Made by a program: the position numbers and the translations under genes | Shown here: positions 49,869 to 59,261 of the stretch, piece after piece | Position numbering within the stretch: the first letter of the stretch is position 1 | Layout of the letters: each line of letters starts with the position of its first letter | Source: an uncultured Christensenella sp. | GTDB taxonomy: Bacteria; Bacillota; Clostridia; Christensenellales; Borkfalkiaceae | NCBI GenBank assembly: GCA_910578065.1 | Contig: CAJTPB010000008.1 | Coordinates: forward strand, 1-64,000 | Length of the DNA stretch: 64,000 nt | Reading direction: 5' to 3' | The notes under the pieces: model-generated | Seen by the model: only the letters and a program-made list of their open reading frames with translations | The model's database searches: none | What the model was told of the DNA's origin: nothing

Positions 49869-52800
49869 ATGAAACACAAAACAAAAAACACGGCGCTTAT
49901 TTTGCTTGGCATACTGTTTTCGGTTATGCTGGGCGCGGCGGGAATTTTCGCGTTCTTTTTGCCGAAGGCTTTATCGGTTGCGCATGGCGATAGCGCGAAT
50001 TGGGCGGAATCGAATTTTGTTGTAACCGAATACGAAAATATGACGCCCGCCGAATACAGCTTTACCCGCTTAAACGAAAGCGATTGTAGCGTTCGGCTTG
50101 AAAACAAGGCGACGGCGACCAAAGCGGTAATTCCTTCTAAGGCGGAAATCGACGGGGTGGAATACAACGTAACCGAAATCGCTTCGAGCGGCTTTATGTC
50201 TTCTTCTAAATTGGTGCGCGTAAGTTTACCCGGTACGGTAAAAAGGATCGGTTCGAATGCGTTTGCAAACTGTCCTATGCTGCAGCGCGTTTCGCTTGCG
50301 AACGTAGAAGAAATCGGCAATACGGCATTTTATAAATGTCCGAGTTTGGCGGATATCGTAATTCCGCAATCGGCAACAAAAGTGGGCACGTATGTTTTTC
50401 GCAACAACAATACGTTGGTGCGGGCGCGTCAAGCGGAAAAGCCTACGGGTTGGGCGTCCGCTTGGAATACGGGAAACGCAAACGCGAACGTAGAATTCGG
50501 CAGCAAATACGTTCAACCGTTGGAATTGGAAGTAGCGCAAAGCGGTTCTGCAAGGTCGGGCATTGTATCCGGCTACGTATTGGCAAGCGGACAACCCCGT
50601 ACCGAAGCGTTTTACGCGCGCTCCGCTTCGGCAATCGCAGAAGGCGAGCAGTCGGACGGAAACATTTATATCCCCGCGCAGGTAGATAATGCGCCCGTGT
50701 TGGCGATCGACGATTTTGCTTTTGAAATGAATCAGTTCGATCAGCTGATCGTCGAATATTCCGAACGCGCGCTTATGTTGGGGTCCGATTTGTTTATGTT
50801 GGCGGAAGGGAACAACATTGTAATTAACCGTCCGATCGAATTTTACAGTTTAACGAACAATCAAATTTCCGCCAATACCTTTTCAACTTGCACGGTAAAA
50901 AATATTGTTCTTCCCGATTCGTTAACGCAATTATCCGATTGTATGTTTTTAGATTGCGGCAATTTAACCAATGTGTTTTTTCGTGCGCCGGATTCTTCTG
51001 CAACGCGAAGCGATTTGGTAAATCTTTTAAGCGATCCTCTGCAATTCGACGCAAGCTATCAAGAGGGGGTTGTGGTTTTGCCGCAAAGCGAACAGTTTAC
51101 CGTAACGGGAGAATCTGCATTTTCCGGCACGGTTGCGATAAAAGAATTGCACATGTACGATAATTTAAAAACGGTAAAAAGCAATTTGATTTTCGCATGG
51201 GAAGCGGGACAAACGGTGTACGTTCACAACAAGGCGGCGCTGCCCCAATGGAATTGGGAATACAACGTGGGTTGGCATATCGATTGGAGCGTAGGTTCCG
51301 CGTGCGACATTGTGTTCGATAACGAATATTATACAATCACGTTTAACGCCAACGGCGGTTTGGTAAGCCCTGCCAAGGCAGACGTATTGTACGGGCAGCC
51401 CGTTGGCGAGCTTCCCGTTCCCCTGCACAGTACGTATGTGTTCGAAGGCTGGTATACGCAAGACGGCGTTCGCTATACGGCGGAAACGGTGTATAACCAA
51501 AAGAAAAATATAACGTTAACCGCAAAGTGGAAAACGGAAAACACCGTTACGTTTCATATGAACGGCGGATACGGCGGTACCGAACAGGTAACGGCGGAAA
51601 TCGGCAAGCCGATGCCCGCAGCCGTAAAACCGCAGCGCACGGGTTATAATTTTGAAGGATATTTTTATATCTCTAATACGCAAAACAAAATGTATTACGA
51701 TAGAGAGATGAACAGCGTATGTAACTGGGATAAATCGGATGATATAACTTTAACGGCGCAGTGGAGAAATAAAAAATACAACGTAACTTTAAAATTACAA
51801 AACGAAAGCGAACGGGATATAATTACCGTTGCCGAATACGATAAGCCGTTAGACTGTTTGATTAAAAATACGTCGGAAAAAATAGAAATTCCCGTTTTAC
51901 AATATTACGATTTTATCGGGTTCTTTACCCAACCGGAAGGGGAAGGCACGCAGTATATCGACGAAAATATGCAAGGCATAAAAGATTGGGATATCGATAG
52001 CGATATTACCGTTTTATATGCGGCATATCGGTTGCATAACTACAAAATAACTTACATTATCGAAAACGGCGAGCAATCTTCGTACGGGCACCCGTTAACG
52101 TATAATTTGGAATCGGAAAATTTTACGTTAAACGTAATACGCGAAAACGGGCAAATGCTTGTTTGGAACAAGAGCGGTTTAAACGTTGAAGAAGAAATTG
52201 CAACGGGCGATATTACGTTTATAGGCACGTGGCAAGAAAACGTTACCAAAATAATTTATAATTATGCGGGCACGCATTCCAACCCTAAGGAAATCAGATA
52301 CAGCGAAGTACTCAATTTAACCGACGCCGTAAGAAAATATTACAATTTCCAAGGCTGGTATTTAAACGGGCAAAAGGTAACTACGCTTACGCACCGCATG
52401 GAAGCAAGCATTACGTTAACGGCGAAATGGAAAGATCGCGTCAGCAATAAGCATATTCAGATTCCTTCCAATCAAAGTACATTTTCAATAAATCTTTCGG
52501 AAGCAACGTTAATAGCGCCCGCTTCTGTAAACGGTTCGCTTACTTTGGAAGTTGGAAGCAACGTTAAAAAATTACACCTGTATTCGAGAGGTGTGGCAGG
52601 GAAAATGCAAATTTATATTAAATCCAGAAATACCGATTTAGATTTGTATTTAGAAGATATTACAATAAAAGCGTACGTAAATTCTTATACGGCGTGCGCG
52701 GCAATTTATATGGAAGGTAATTGTAAACTGAATTTGCATACATACGGAAACGTTAAAATAATCGGCGCCGATGCAACGCAGCGCGGCGCAGCGGGATTCG

Positions 52801-53069
52801 ATGCTATAAAATGTACCAACGTGCAAATTTACGAAGCGGATAATTTAATCATTCAAGGGGGAAACGGCGCAGACACCTCAATGAGTGCATTCGGGGGATT
52901 AGGCGGAATTGCTTTCGATGTAAGCGGAACAATTACAATAGGCTGTAACAACGTATCGTTATTGGGCGGTTTGGGCGGTCGCGGAAGTATGAATATTCCC
53001 GCGGGCAGCAAAAATAACGAATTCCCCAATCTTGTTTTGCTAAACGGCGTAACCGTAACATATAAATAA
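49869..53069 (+). CDS. Large secreted LRR (BspA-like) and InlB-repeat surface protein
   Basis: A 1066-residue exported protein with an N-terminal signal/anchor (about 10-35). Two regions have the BspA-type leucine-rich pattern (about 90-185, IGSNAFANCPMLQRVSL and IGNTAFYKCPSL; and about 280-440). Then come several InlB/Flg_new repeats with YVFEGWYTQDG, YNFEGYFYIS, YYDFIGFFTQ and YYNFQGWYLNG cores (about 490-850). A Gly-rich C-terminal beta-solenoid-like part (about 890-1066) follows. No LPXTG or other clear anchor is present. Likely an adhesin or surface structure. AAGGAG precedes ATG, and the gene follows the HExxH lipoprotein in the same transcript. It shares repeat type with that protein, which suggests a common surface role. 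Confidence 0.78.
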   Translation: MKHKTKNTALILLGILFSVMLGAAGIFAFFLPKALSVAHGDSANWAESNFVVTEYENMTPAEYSFTRLNESDCSVRLENKATATKAVIPSKAEIDGVEYNVTEIASSGFMSSSKLVRVSLPGTVKRIGSNAFANCPMLQRVSLANVEEIGNTAFYKCPSLADIVIPQSATKVGTYVFRNNNTLVRARQAEKPTGWASAWNTGNANANVEFGSKYVQPLELEVAQSGSARSGIVSGYVLASGQPRTEAFYARSASAIAEGEQSDGNIYIPAQVDNAPVLAIDDFAFEMNQFDQLIVEYSERALMLGSDLFMLAEGNNIVINRPIEFYSLTNNQISANTFSTCTVKNIVLPDSLTQLSDCMFLDCGNLTNVFFRAPDSSATRSDLVNLLSDPLQFDASYQEGVVVLPQSEQFTVTGESAFSGTVAIKELHMYDNLKTVKSNLIFAWEAGQTVYVHNKAALPQWNWEYNVGWHIDWSVGSACDIVFDNEYYTITFNANGGLVSPAKADVLYGQPVGELPVPLHSTYVFEGWYTQDGVRYTAETVYNQKKNITLTAKWKTENTVTFHMNGGYGGTEQVTAEIGKPMPAAVKPQRTGYNFEGYFYISNTQNKMYYDREMNSVCNWDKSDDITLTAQWRNKKYNVTLKLQNESERDIITVAEYDKPLDCLIKNTSEKIEIPVLQYYDFIGFFTQPEGEGTQYIDENMQGIKDWDIDSDITVLYAAYRLHNYKITYIIENGEQSSYGHPLTYNLESENFTLNVIRENGQMLVWNKSGLNVEEEIATGDITFIGTWQENVTKIIYNYAGTHSNPKEIRYSEVLNLTDAVRKYYNFQGWYLNGQKVTTLTHRMEASITLTAKWKDRVSNKHIQIPSNQSTFSINLSEATLIAPASVNGSLTLEVGSNVKKLHLYSRGVAGKMQIYIKSRNTDLDLYLEDITIKAYVNSYTACAAIYMEGNCKLNLHTYGNVKIIGADATQRGAAGFDAIKCTNVQIYEADNLIIQGGNGADTSMSAFGGLGGIAFDVSGTITIGCNNVSLLGGLGGRGSMNIPAGSKNNEFPNLVLLNGVTVTYK

Positions 53070-53087
53070 AAAAATGTTTCCGTTTGG

Positions 53088-53116
53088 TTGACGTTTTGTT
53101 TCTTTGTTTGTATACT
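53088..53116 (+). promoter_or_regulatory. Promoter of cysK
   Basis: TTGACG, a 17-base spacer and TATACT, about 25 bases before the start. Confidence 0.78.
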
Positions 53117-53140
53117 TTATAAAAAAGGTGGGCGCATTGT

Positions 53141-54070
53141 ATGAAAATTTACCGTTCTGTAACCGAACTGATCGGCAATACGCCGCTGATCGAACTTATC
53201 AACTACCAAAGGGCGCACGCGCTCGGCGCAAGGGTGCTTGCAAAGTTAGAAAGCGGCAATCCCGCAGGGTCGGTAAAAGACAGGGTCGCAAAGGCGATGA
53301 TCGAGCAGGCAGAGCGCGAAGGAAGACTTTGCGCGGGGGCGACGATTATCGAACCGACTTCGGGCAATACGGGAATCGGACTTGCGGCAATCGCGGCGGC
53401 AAAGGGATACAAAGCGATCATCGTTATGCCCGACACCATGTCTGTAGAGCGCCGCAACTTGATGAAGGCGTACGGCGCGGAAGTGGCGCTTACCGCGGGC
53501 GCAAAGGGCATGCAGGGCGCGATCGCGCGCGCAGAAGAATTGGCGCGCGAAACGGGGGGTATCGTTATGGGGCAGTTCGAAAACCCCGCCAATCCGCAAG
53601 CGCACTTTCAAACGACCGGCCCCGAAATTTGGGAAGATACCGCCGGGCAAATCGATATTTTCGTTGCGGGCGTAGGCACGGGCGGCACGCTGAGCGGCGT
53701 CGGCGCGTATTTAAAAGAACGCAATCCCGCCGTAAAAATCGTTGCGGTAGAACCCTTTTCTTCCCCCGTTTTATCGCAGGGGAAAGGGGGCTTGCACGGC
53801 ATTCAAGGAATCGGCGCGGGGTTTGTTCCCCAAACGCTGAATACGCAAATTTACGACGAAGTGATTGCGGTAAAAGACGAAAACGCGTTTTCTGCCGCAA
53901 AAGAACTCGCACGGCGGGAAGGGATCCTTGCGGGAATCTCTTCGGGCGCGGCGCTTTATGCGGCGGCAGAACTTGCCCGCCGCCCCGAAAACGCGGGAAA
54001 AATCATTGTAACGATTTTCCCCGATACGGGCGAGCGGTACCTTTCCGCCGCTCCTTTTAACGAAACATGA
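53141..54070 (+). CDS. cysK: Cysteine synthase A (O-acetylserine sulfhydrylase)
   Basis: A PLP enzyme that makes cysteine from O-acetylserine and sulfide. The 309-residue length is typical. It begins MKIYRSVTELIGNTPLIEL and carries the PLP lysine Lys46 in GSVKDR, the substrate loop PTSGNTGIG (about residue 70), the phosphate-binding GTGGTLSG and the late SSGAAL. AAGGTGGG precedes ATG. It has its own promoter and ends at a bidirectional terminator shared with the convergent P-type ATPase gene. Confidence 0.96.
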   Translation: MKIYRSVTELIGNTPLIELINYQRAHALGARVLAKLESGNPAGSVKDRVAKAMIEQAEREGRLCAGATIIEPTSGNTGIGLAAIAAAKGYKAIIVMPDTMSVERRNLMKAYGAEVALTAGAKGMQGAIARAEELARETGGIVMGQFENPANPQAHFQTTGPEIWEDTAGQIDIFVAGVGTGGTLSGVGAYLKERNPAVKIVAVEPFSSPVLSQGKGGLHGIQGIGAGFVPQTLNTQIYDEVIAVKDENAFSAAKELARREGILAGISSGAALYAAAELARRPENAGKIIVTIFPDTGERYLSAAPFNET

Positions 54071-54094
54071 CATCATTATTTTCTCCTTTTAATA

Positions 54095-54125
54095 AAAAAA
54101 GGCGGAGCCTAAGCTCCGCCTTTTC
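54095..54125. terminator. Bidirectional terminator between cysK and the P-type ATPase
   Basis: AAAAGGCGGAGC and GCTCCGCCTTTT around a four-base loop, with A-run and T-run ends. It serves both converging genes. Confidence 0.93.
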
Positions 54126-54135
54126 ATTTTATCGC

Positions 54136-56766
54136 TTAATCGGTGCTGTTCATCAAATCGAATACGCGCGTCAGCGTATTGGAAACGGGGAACGCCGCCA
54201 AAAGAATACAGATCATAAACAGAATTTCCGTTATATTAAACACAACTTGATCCCAATCGGTATAAACGATATTGCCGAGAATGGGAACGGCGACTACCAC
54301 AATACTGATCGTTACCATTGCGGCATAAACGACCGCGCGCAGTACGTTAAACGGTTGCAGAATGCGGAAAAGCATTACAAGCCCCGTAAACGTAACGATC
54401 AGCATCAGCATAGGATAGAAGTTGGTTTCGAACGTAAGGGGGAGCAGTGTGCTGCCGAGGTAAACCGTCATTACGGCAAGCGTTAGGGTAATTGCCGCGG
54501 GGATCGATCGCGAAATTACGTACAGTATAAACTTTCCTCGCACCCGTTCGCTGTTCGGTTGCAGCGAAAGAATGGTAGAGGGAACGCCCGCAACGAAAAT
54601 TTCGAACAGGAGCATGTTATTCGTCTTAAAGAAGTAGGGCGTTTTCAAGCAAATGCAGATGATCGCAAGAATGGTCGTAAACAGCGTTTTCATTAGATAA
54701 AGCGCCGCGCTCTGCTTAATATTGTTGATCACGCGCCGACCTTCGTATACCACCGAAGGAAGGTTTAAAAAGTTGTTGTCCATTAAAACAAGGTGCGAAA
54801 CGTTGCGCGCCGCTTCGCTTCCCGAAGCGACGGAAACGGCGCAGTCCGCTTCTTTCAAGGCGAGGATATCGTTTACCCCGTCGCCCGTCATGGCAACCGT
54901 GCTTCCCTGCTTTTTCAGTGCTTTTACAAGAATGGCTTTCTGTTCGGGGGTGACCCGTCCGAATACGGTATACTGCGTTGCAACGTTTTCCACTTCGAGA
55001 TCGGTAAACCCGTCGAGCGAAATAAACTTGTTCGCGTTTTTCACGCCCACTCTGCGCGCCACTTCCGAAACGGTAACGGGGTTATCGCCCGAAATAATTT
55101 TAATGTCTACGTCGTTTTCGCGGAACCATTTGATCGTTTCGATCGCGTCGCTTCGAATGTTGTCCGCAAGGGTGATCAGCGCCATGGGGCGGAAGAGGGC
55201 GGGCAGCCTGTCGCCGTTTATCTGGTTGGGCGAATAGGCGAGCAACAGCACGCGCAAGCCCATTTGCGCATATTGTTTTACAATGCGTTCCACGCGCGGG
55301 GGCATGGGGCGCAGCACAAATTCGGGCGCGCCCATTACGAACGTTCCCGTCTCGCCGAAGGAAACCGCCGAAAGTTTGCGCTTGGAAGAAAAGGGAATGG
55401 TCGCCGTCGGTTGCAAGGCGGAAGAATGCCCGAACCGATTGTAAAGCGCGATCGAAGTTTGGTTGTTATCGTTAAGCGAAGCGAGCATCGAGCCCATAAT
55501 ATCGTCTAACGAATGTTCGGTGTAGTTGTTTAAGATCATGCAGTCGTTTACCGTCATTCTGCCGTCGGTGATCGTTCCCGTTTTATCCAAACACAAAACG
55601 TCTACGCGTGCGAGCATTTCCAACGAATACAAATCTTGCACGAGCGTTTGTTTTTTTGCAAGCCGTCTTACGCCCACCGCCATTGCAATAGAGGTCAAAA
55701 GCAGCATGCCCGAAGGAATCATACCGATCACGACGGAAGCGGTACGCTGAATGGAATCGGCAAGTTTTTCGTATTCGATCGCTTGCCAGTTTCCTTCGAG
55801 CGCACTCCAATTTACAAAGAACATGCCCGCCGCAACGAAGGGGATTGCGATACCGATTACGCGGATGAAAGTATGAATGGAATTCATAATTTCCGAGCGC
55901 GGGCGCTTATACTTTTTCGCCTTAGACGTAAGTTTATTAAGGTAGGTCGCTTTTCCCACCTTTTCGGCGATCACGCGGCACGAACCGCTTGAAATAAACG
56001 ATCCCGCGTAAAGGATATCGCCGATCTGCTTTTTTATGGGGATCGATTCGCCCGTTAAAAGCGATTCGTTTACTTCTACGTTGCCGTCCGCAAGTTTACA
56101 GTCCGCGGGCACCTGCTGCCCCGCTTCCAATATAATTACGTCGTCTAATACAAGTTCTTTTATGGGGATCTCTAATTTCGTGCCGTTTCGCATTACTTTT
56201 ACATTAGACGAAACAAGCACGGCGAGTTTATCCACCTGCTTTTTTGCGAGGATTTCTTGCACGATGCCGATCACGATATTGCAGGCAAAAATGCCTACGA
56301 ATAAAAATTGCGTGACGGGCGCCTTCGCGTAGATCAGCGCGGCGGCGGCAAGAATACACAGCAAATTGAACAGAGTAAACAGGTTGCCGAAAAAGATACT
56401 CCGGTACGATTTGGAGTACTTTTTATTTACGTCGTTAAACAGAAACTGTTGAAAACGCGTTTCTACCTGTTCCTGCGTCAATCCTTTATCGATAGAAGGG
56501 TTAAAGCGTTCCACTTCCCCTTCGGAGGGGATCGACTTCGCTTTGCGGAACTTCCGCATCAGTTTTTTGCGGTCTTTCTTTTTGCCGTCTTGTTCTACTT
56601 CCGTCGCGTCAAGCACGCGCGAAGAAAAACTGCGGGGAGGAACCGTTTCCGCTTCTTCGCCGCCCTCCGCGGGGGGAAGAACGGTTTCTTCCTGTAATTG
56701 GGGGTCCGCCTCTTTTTTAGGCGGCTTCGCTTTTTTCGGTTCTTTTTCAATCGGATCTTTTTTCAC
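54136..56766 (-). CDS. HAD-type cation-transporting P-type ATPase
   Basis: A P-type ATPase of 876 residues. An unusual 1-105 N-terminal part is Lys/Pro/Glu-rich. The core has the actuator motif TGESIPIKK, the phosphorylation motif CLDKTGTITDG (Asp near 392) and the hinge TGDGVNDILALK, with about 8-10 hydrophobic segments in the usual positions. It most likely moves divalent or monovalent cations; the ion is not decided by the visible motifs, and the sequence resembles the CtpE-like group. Translation begins at GTG with GAGAGG eight bases upstream. The charged extension is an oddity of possible regulatory use. Confidence 0.85.
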   Translation of the reverse strand: MKKDPIEKEPKKAKPPKKEADPQLQEETVLPPAEGGEEAETVPPRSFSSRVLDATEVEQDGKKKDRKKLMRKFRKAKSIPSEGEVERFNPSIDKGLTQEQVETRFQQFLFNDVNKKYSKSYRSIFFGNLFTLFNLLCILAAAALIYAKAPVTQFLFVGIFACNIVIGIVQEILAKKQVDKLAVLVSSNVKVMRNGTKLEIPIKELVLDDVIILEAGQQVPADCKLADGNVEVNESLLTGESIPIKKQIGDILYAGSFISSGSCRVIAEKVGKATYLNKLTSKAKKYKRPRSEIMNSIHTFIRVIGIAIPFVAAGMFFVNWSALEGNWQAIEYEKLADSIQRTASVVIGMIPSGMLLLTSIAMAVGVRRLAKKQTLVQDLYSLEMLARVDVLCLDKTGTITDGRMTVNDCMILNNYTEHSLDDIMGSMLASLNDNNQTSIALYNRFGHSSALQPTATIPFSSKRKLSAVSFGETGTFVMGAPEFVLRPMPPRVERIVKQYAQMGLRVLLLAYSPNQINGDRLPALFRPMALITLADNIRSDAIETIKWFRENDVDIKIISGDNPVTVSEVARRVGVKNANKFISLDGFTDLEVENVATQYTVFGRVTPEQKAILVKALKKQGSTVAMTGDGVNDILALKEADCAVSVASGSEAARNVSHLVLMDNNFLNLPSVVYEGRRVINNIKQSAALYLMKTLFTTILAIICICLKTPYFFKTNNMLLFEIFVAGVPSTILSLQPNSERVRGKFILYVISRSIPAAITLTLAVMTVYLGSTLLPLTFETNFYPMLMLIVTFTGLVMLFRILQPFNVLRAVVYAAMVTISIVVVAVPILGNIVYTDWDQVVFNITEILFMICILLAAFPVSNTLTRVFDLMNSTD

Positions 56767-56904
56767 GCCGAAAACCTCTCTTCCTACGGGCTTTGTATGC
56801 GCCCGCGTATCCCTATTATATCATATTTTTGCGTAAATTACAAAAAAAGTACGGCTTGTTTTTTATTTTTTTGCGCGAGGAAAACAGAAGCAAGGGGCAA
56901 AATG

Positions 56905-56933
56905 TTGCTTTTCCGTTAAAAAAGTTGTATAAT
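56905..56933 (+). promoter_or_regulatory. Promoter of serS
   Basis: TTGCTT, a 17-base spacer and TATAAT, 45 bases before the start. I see no T-box leader. Confidence 0.6.
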
Positions 56934-56978
56934 TGAAAAAAACATTTGGGCGCGCAAACGCGCAAGAGGAAAAATCGG

Positions 56979-58265
56979 ATGATCGATATTAACCTGATCC
57001 GCACTGCTCCCGAACTCGTACGGGAAAATATCAGAAAAAAATTTCAAGATAAAAAGCTGCCGCTTGTAGACGAAGCGGCCGAGTTGGACGCAAAGAAACG
57101 CGCTCTTTTAAACGAGGGGGATTCTCTCCGCGCCGCGCGCAATGCGCTTTCCAAACAAATCGGCTTGCTGATGAAAGAAAAAAAGACGGAAGAGGCGGAA
57201 AAGGTAAAGGCGGAAGTGAATAAAGACGCCGAGCGCCTTGCACAAATCGAGCGGGAAACGGAAGAGGTTTCCGCGCGGCTGAAAAAGGTGATGATGAGCA
57301 TTCCCAACATCGTGTCGCAAGAAACGCCGATCGGCAAAGACGATTCGGAAAACGTCGAACGCGAGCGCTTTTTAGATCCGAAAATTCCCGATTTCGAAGT
57401 TCCCTATCACGTCGATATTCTCGAAAAATTAAGCGGAATCGATATCGACAGCGCGCGCCGCACCAGCGGACAGGGCTTTTATTATTTAACGGGGGACATC
57501 GCGCGCCTTCATTCCGCAATTTTAACGTACGCCCGCGATTTTATGATCGGCAAGGGCTTTACCTATTGCATTCCGCCGTATATGATTCGTTCGGAAGTGG
57601 TTTCGGGCGTGATGAGCTTCGAAGAAATGGAAGGCATGATGTACAAGATCGAAGGGGAAGATCTGTATTTGATCGGCACAAGCGAGCATTCCATGATCGG
57701 GCGGTTTATGAACACCACGCTCGAAGAAAAACAGCTTCCTTTAACGCTTACCAGCTATTCCCCCTGCTTCCGTAAAGAAAAGGGGGCGCACGGCTTGGAA
57801 GAGCGGGGCATTTACCGCATTCACCAATTCGAAAAGCAAGAAATGATCGTCGTCTGCAAGCCGGAAGAAAGCTGCGAATGGTACGAAAAAATGTGGAATT
57901 ACACGGTGGAACTGTTCGTATCTTTGGAAATTCCCGTGCGTACGCTCGAATGCTGCACGGGTGATCTTGCCGACTTGAAGTATCGCAGCGTAGACGTAGA
58001 GGCTTGGAGCCCCCGCCAGAAAAAATACTTCGAAGTGGGATCCTGTTCCAATTTAACGGACGCGCAGGCGCGCAGACTGGGCATTCGCTATAAGGGCGAA
58101 AAGGGAACGGCATTTGCGCATACGCTGAACAACACCGTCGTCGCGCCGCCCAGAATGCTGATCGCCTTCCTCGAAAACCATCTTTTAAAAGACGGAAGCG
58201 TAGAAATTCCCCAAGCGCTTCGCCCGTACATGGGCGGAAAAGACCGCATCGAAGCCAAAAAATAA
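56979..58265 (+). CDS. serS: Seryl-tRNA synthetase
   Basis: Charges tRNA-Ser with serine. The 428-residue protein starts MIDINLIRTAPELVREN, the conserved start, with the long tRNA-binding coiled coil (about 25-105). A class II core follows, with motif 2 at CFRKEKGAHGLEERGIYR and the C-terminal motif 3 region NTVVAPPRMLIAFLEN. ATG at 56979 follows AGAGG; the earlier in-frame codons are not protein-like. Length is normal for the family. Confidence 0.97.
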   Translation: MIDINLIRTAPELVRENIRKKFQDKKLPLVDEAAELDAKKRALLNEGDSLRAARNALSKQIGLLMKEKKTEEAEKVKAEVNKDAERLAQIERETEEVSARLKKVMMSIPNIVSQETPIGKDDSENVERERFLDPKIPDFEVPYHVDILEKLSGIDIDSARRTSGQGFYYLTGDIARLHSAILTYARDFMIGKGFTYCIPPYMIRSEVVSGVMSFEEMEGMMYKIEGEDLYLIGTSEHSMIGRFMNTTLEEKQLPLTLTSYSPCFRKEKGAHGLEERGIYRIHQFEKQEMIVVCKPEESCEWYEKMWNYTVELFVSLEIPVRTLECCTGDLADLKYRSVDVEAWSPRQKKYFEVGSCSNLTDAQARRLGIRYKGEKGTAFAHTLNNTVVAPPRMLIAFLENHLLKDGSVEIPQALRPYMGGKDRIEAKK

Positions 58266-58304
58266 ATTTTCCTGCAAACGCTTATGCGTTAGATCATTCT
58301 GTTT

Positions 58305-59261
58305 ATGAAATACGTTTTTTTCGATATCGAATGCGCTTGCGTATTCAAACACGTCGCTAAAATCTGCGCGTTCGGGTACGTGGTCGCAGACGAATCGTTT
58401 GCCGTTTTAAAGCGGGAAGAAATTCTTTTAAACCCCAAGGGGAAGTTTCATTTGACCGACCGCAAGGGGAAGCAGGGGCTTGTTCTTCCGTACGAGTACG
58501 AAGATTTTAAAAGGTATCCCGCGTTTCCCGCCGTGTACGCGCAGTTAAAAGAACTGTTGGAAGGGGAAGATACGCTCGTATTCGGGCACGCTACTTTAAA
58601 CGACGTAAATTATTTAAATTTAGAAACAAAGCGGTATAAACTCCCTTCTTTCCGCTTTTCCTATCACGATACGCAGTTTTTGTATATGAATTGCGAAAAC
58701 GCGTTTGGGCGCCAGTGCGGATTGCAGACGATGGCGGAAGAGTTGGGGGTGGAATTTACCCCTCACCGCGCGGTAGACGACGCATACGCCACCATGCGGG
58801 TGTGTGAAGCGCTCTGCAAGCGGGAGGGAACTTCCGCGCAAGGACTTATCGAAAAGTATGCGGTTACGGCGGGGAGAATTTCCAAATACCGCATTACCCA
58901 GCCCGATTCCGCGCCGCGCAGAGAGTATGAGCGCATACGGGAAGAAAATCGGGAAAAGCGCGCCAAGGCACACGAAGAGTTTTTCCGCTTCGTAAACAAG
59001 CACATGCACAGGCGCAAACAGGGCGGTTCGCTCGAAGGCAAAATTTTCTGTTTTGCCAAAGAGATCGAAGACGACAACGCGGTATCCAAAAAGCTGGTGG
59101 AAGCGATTTTCGCATCGGGCGGAAGGTATACTTCGCATCCCGCCGAGTGCAACGTTTATATCGGACGTACGCAAGAGGGCGTGCGCTGCAACAACGCGAT
59201 CACGGCGGGCGCGGCGTTCGTTCCGCTCGATACCATTACCAACGCATTGGAAAAGTTATGA
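58305..59261 (+). CDS. DEDDh 3'-5' exonuclease with C-terminal BRCT-like domain
   Basis: A 318-residue protein. The N-terminal DnaQ/RNase T-like exonuclease holds the acidic set: FFDIECA (Asp7, Glu9), HATLNDVNYL (Asp near 93) and HRAVDDAYA (His and Asp near 154-158). A Lys/Arg/Glu-rich linker helix (about 205-240) leads to a BRCT-like domain (about 245-318) with GKIFCFAKEI and a later GGRYTSHPAECNVYIG. Exonuclease-BRCT proteins process DNA 3' ends, perhaps in repair. No strong ribosome site is visible. The stop overlaps the start of the next gene (ATGA), so the pair is coupled. Confidence 0.82.
   Translation: MKYVFFDIECACVFKHVAKICAFGYVVADESFAVLKREEILLNPKGKFHLTDRKGKQGLVLPYEYEDFKRYPAFPAVYAQLKELLEGEDTLVFGHATLNDVNYLNLETKRYKLPSFRFSYHDTQFLYMNCENAFGRQCGLQTMAEELGVEFTPHRAVDDAYATMRVCEALCKREGTSAQGLIEKYAVTAGRISKYRITQPDSAPRREYERIREENREKRAKAHEEFFRFVNKHMHRRKQGGSLEGKIFCFAKEIEDDNAVSKKLVEAIFASGGRYTSHPAECNVYIGRTQEGVRCNNAITAGAAFVPLDTITNALEKL

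Noticed and set aside
53104..54060. 318-codon plus-strand frame overlapping cysK
   Set aside because: cysK reads as a perfect cysteine synthase; the other frame is Arg/Gly-rich low-complexity, as expected from its codon pattern.
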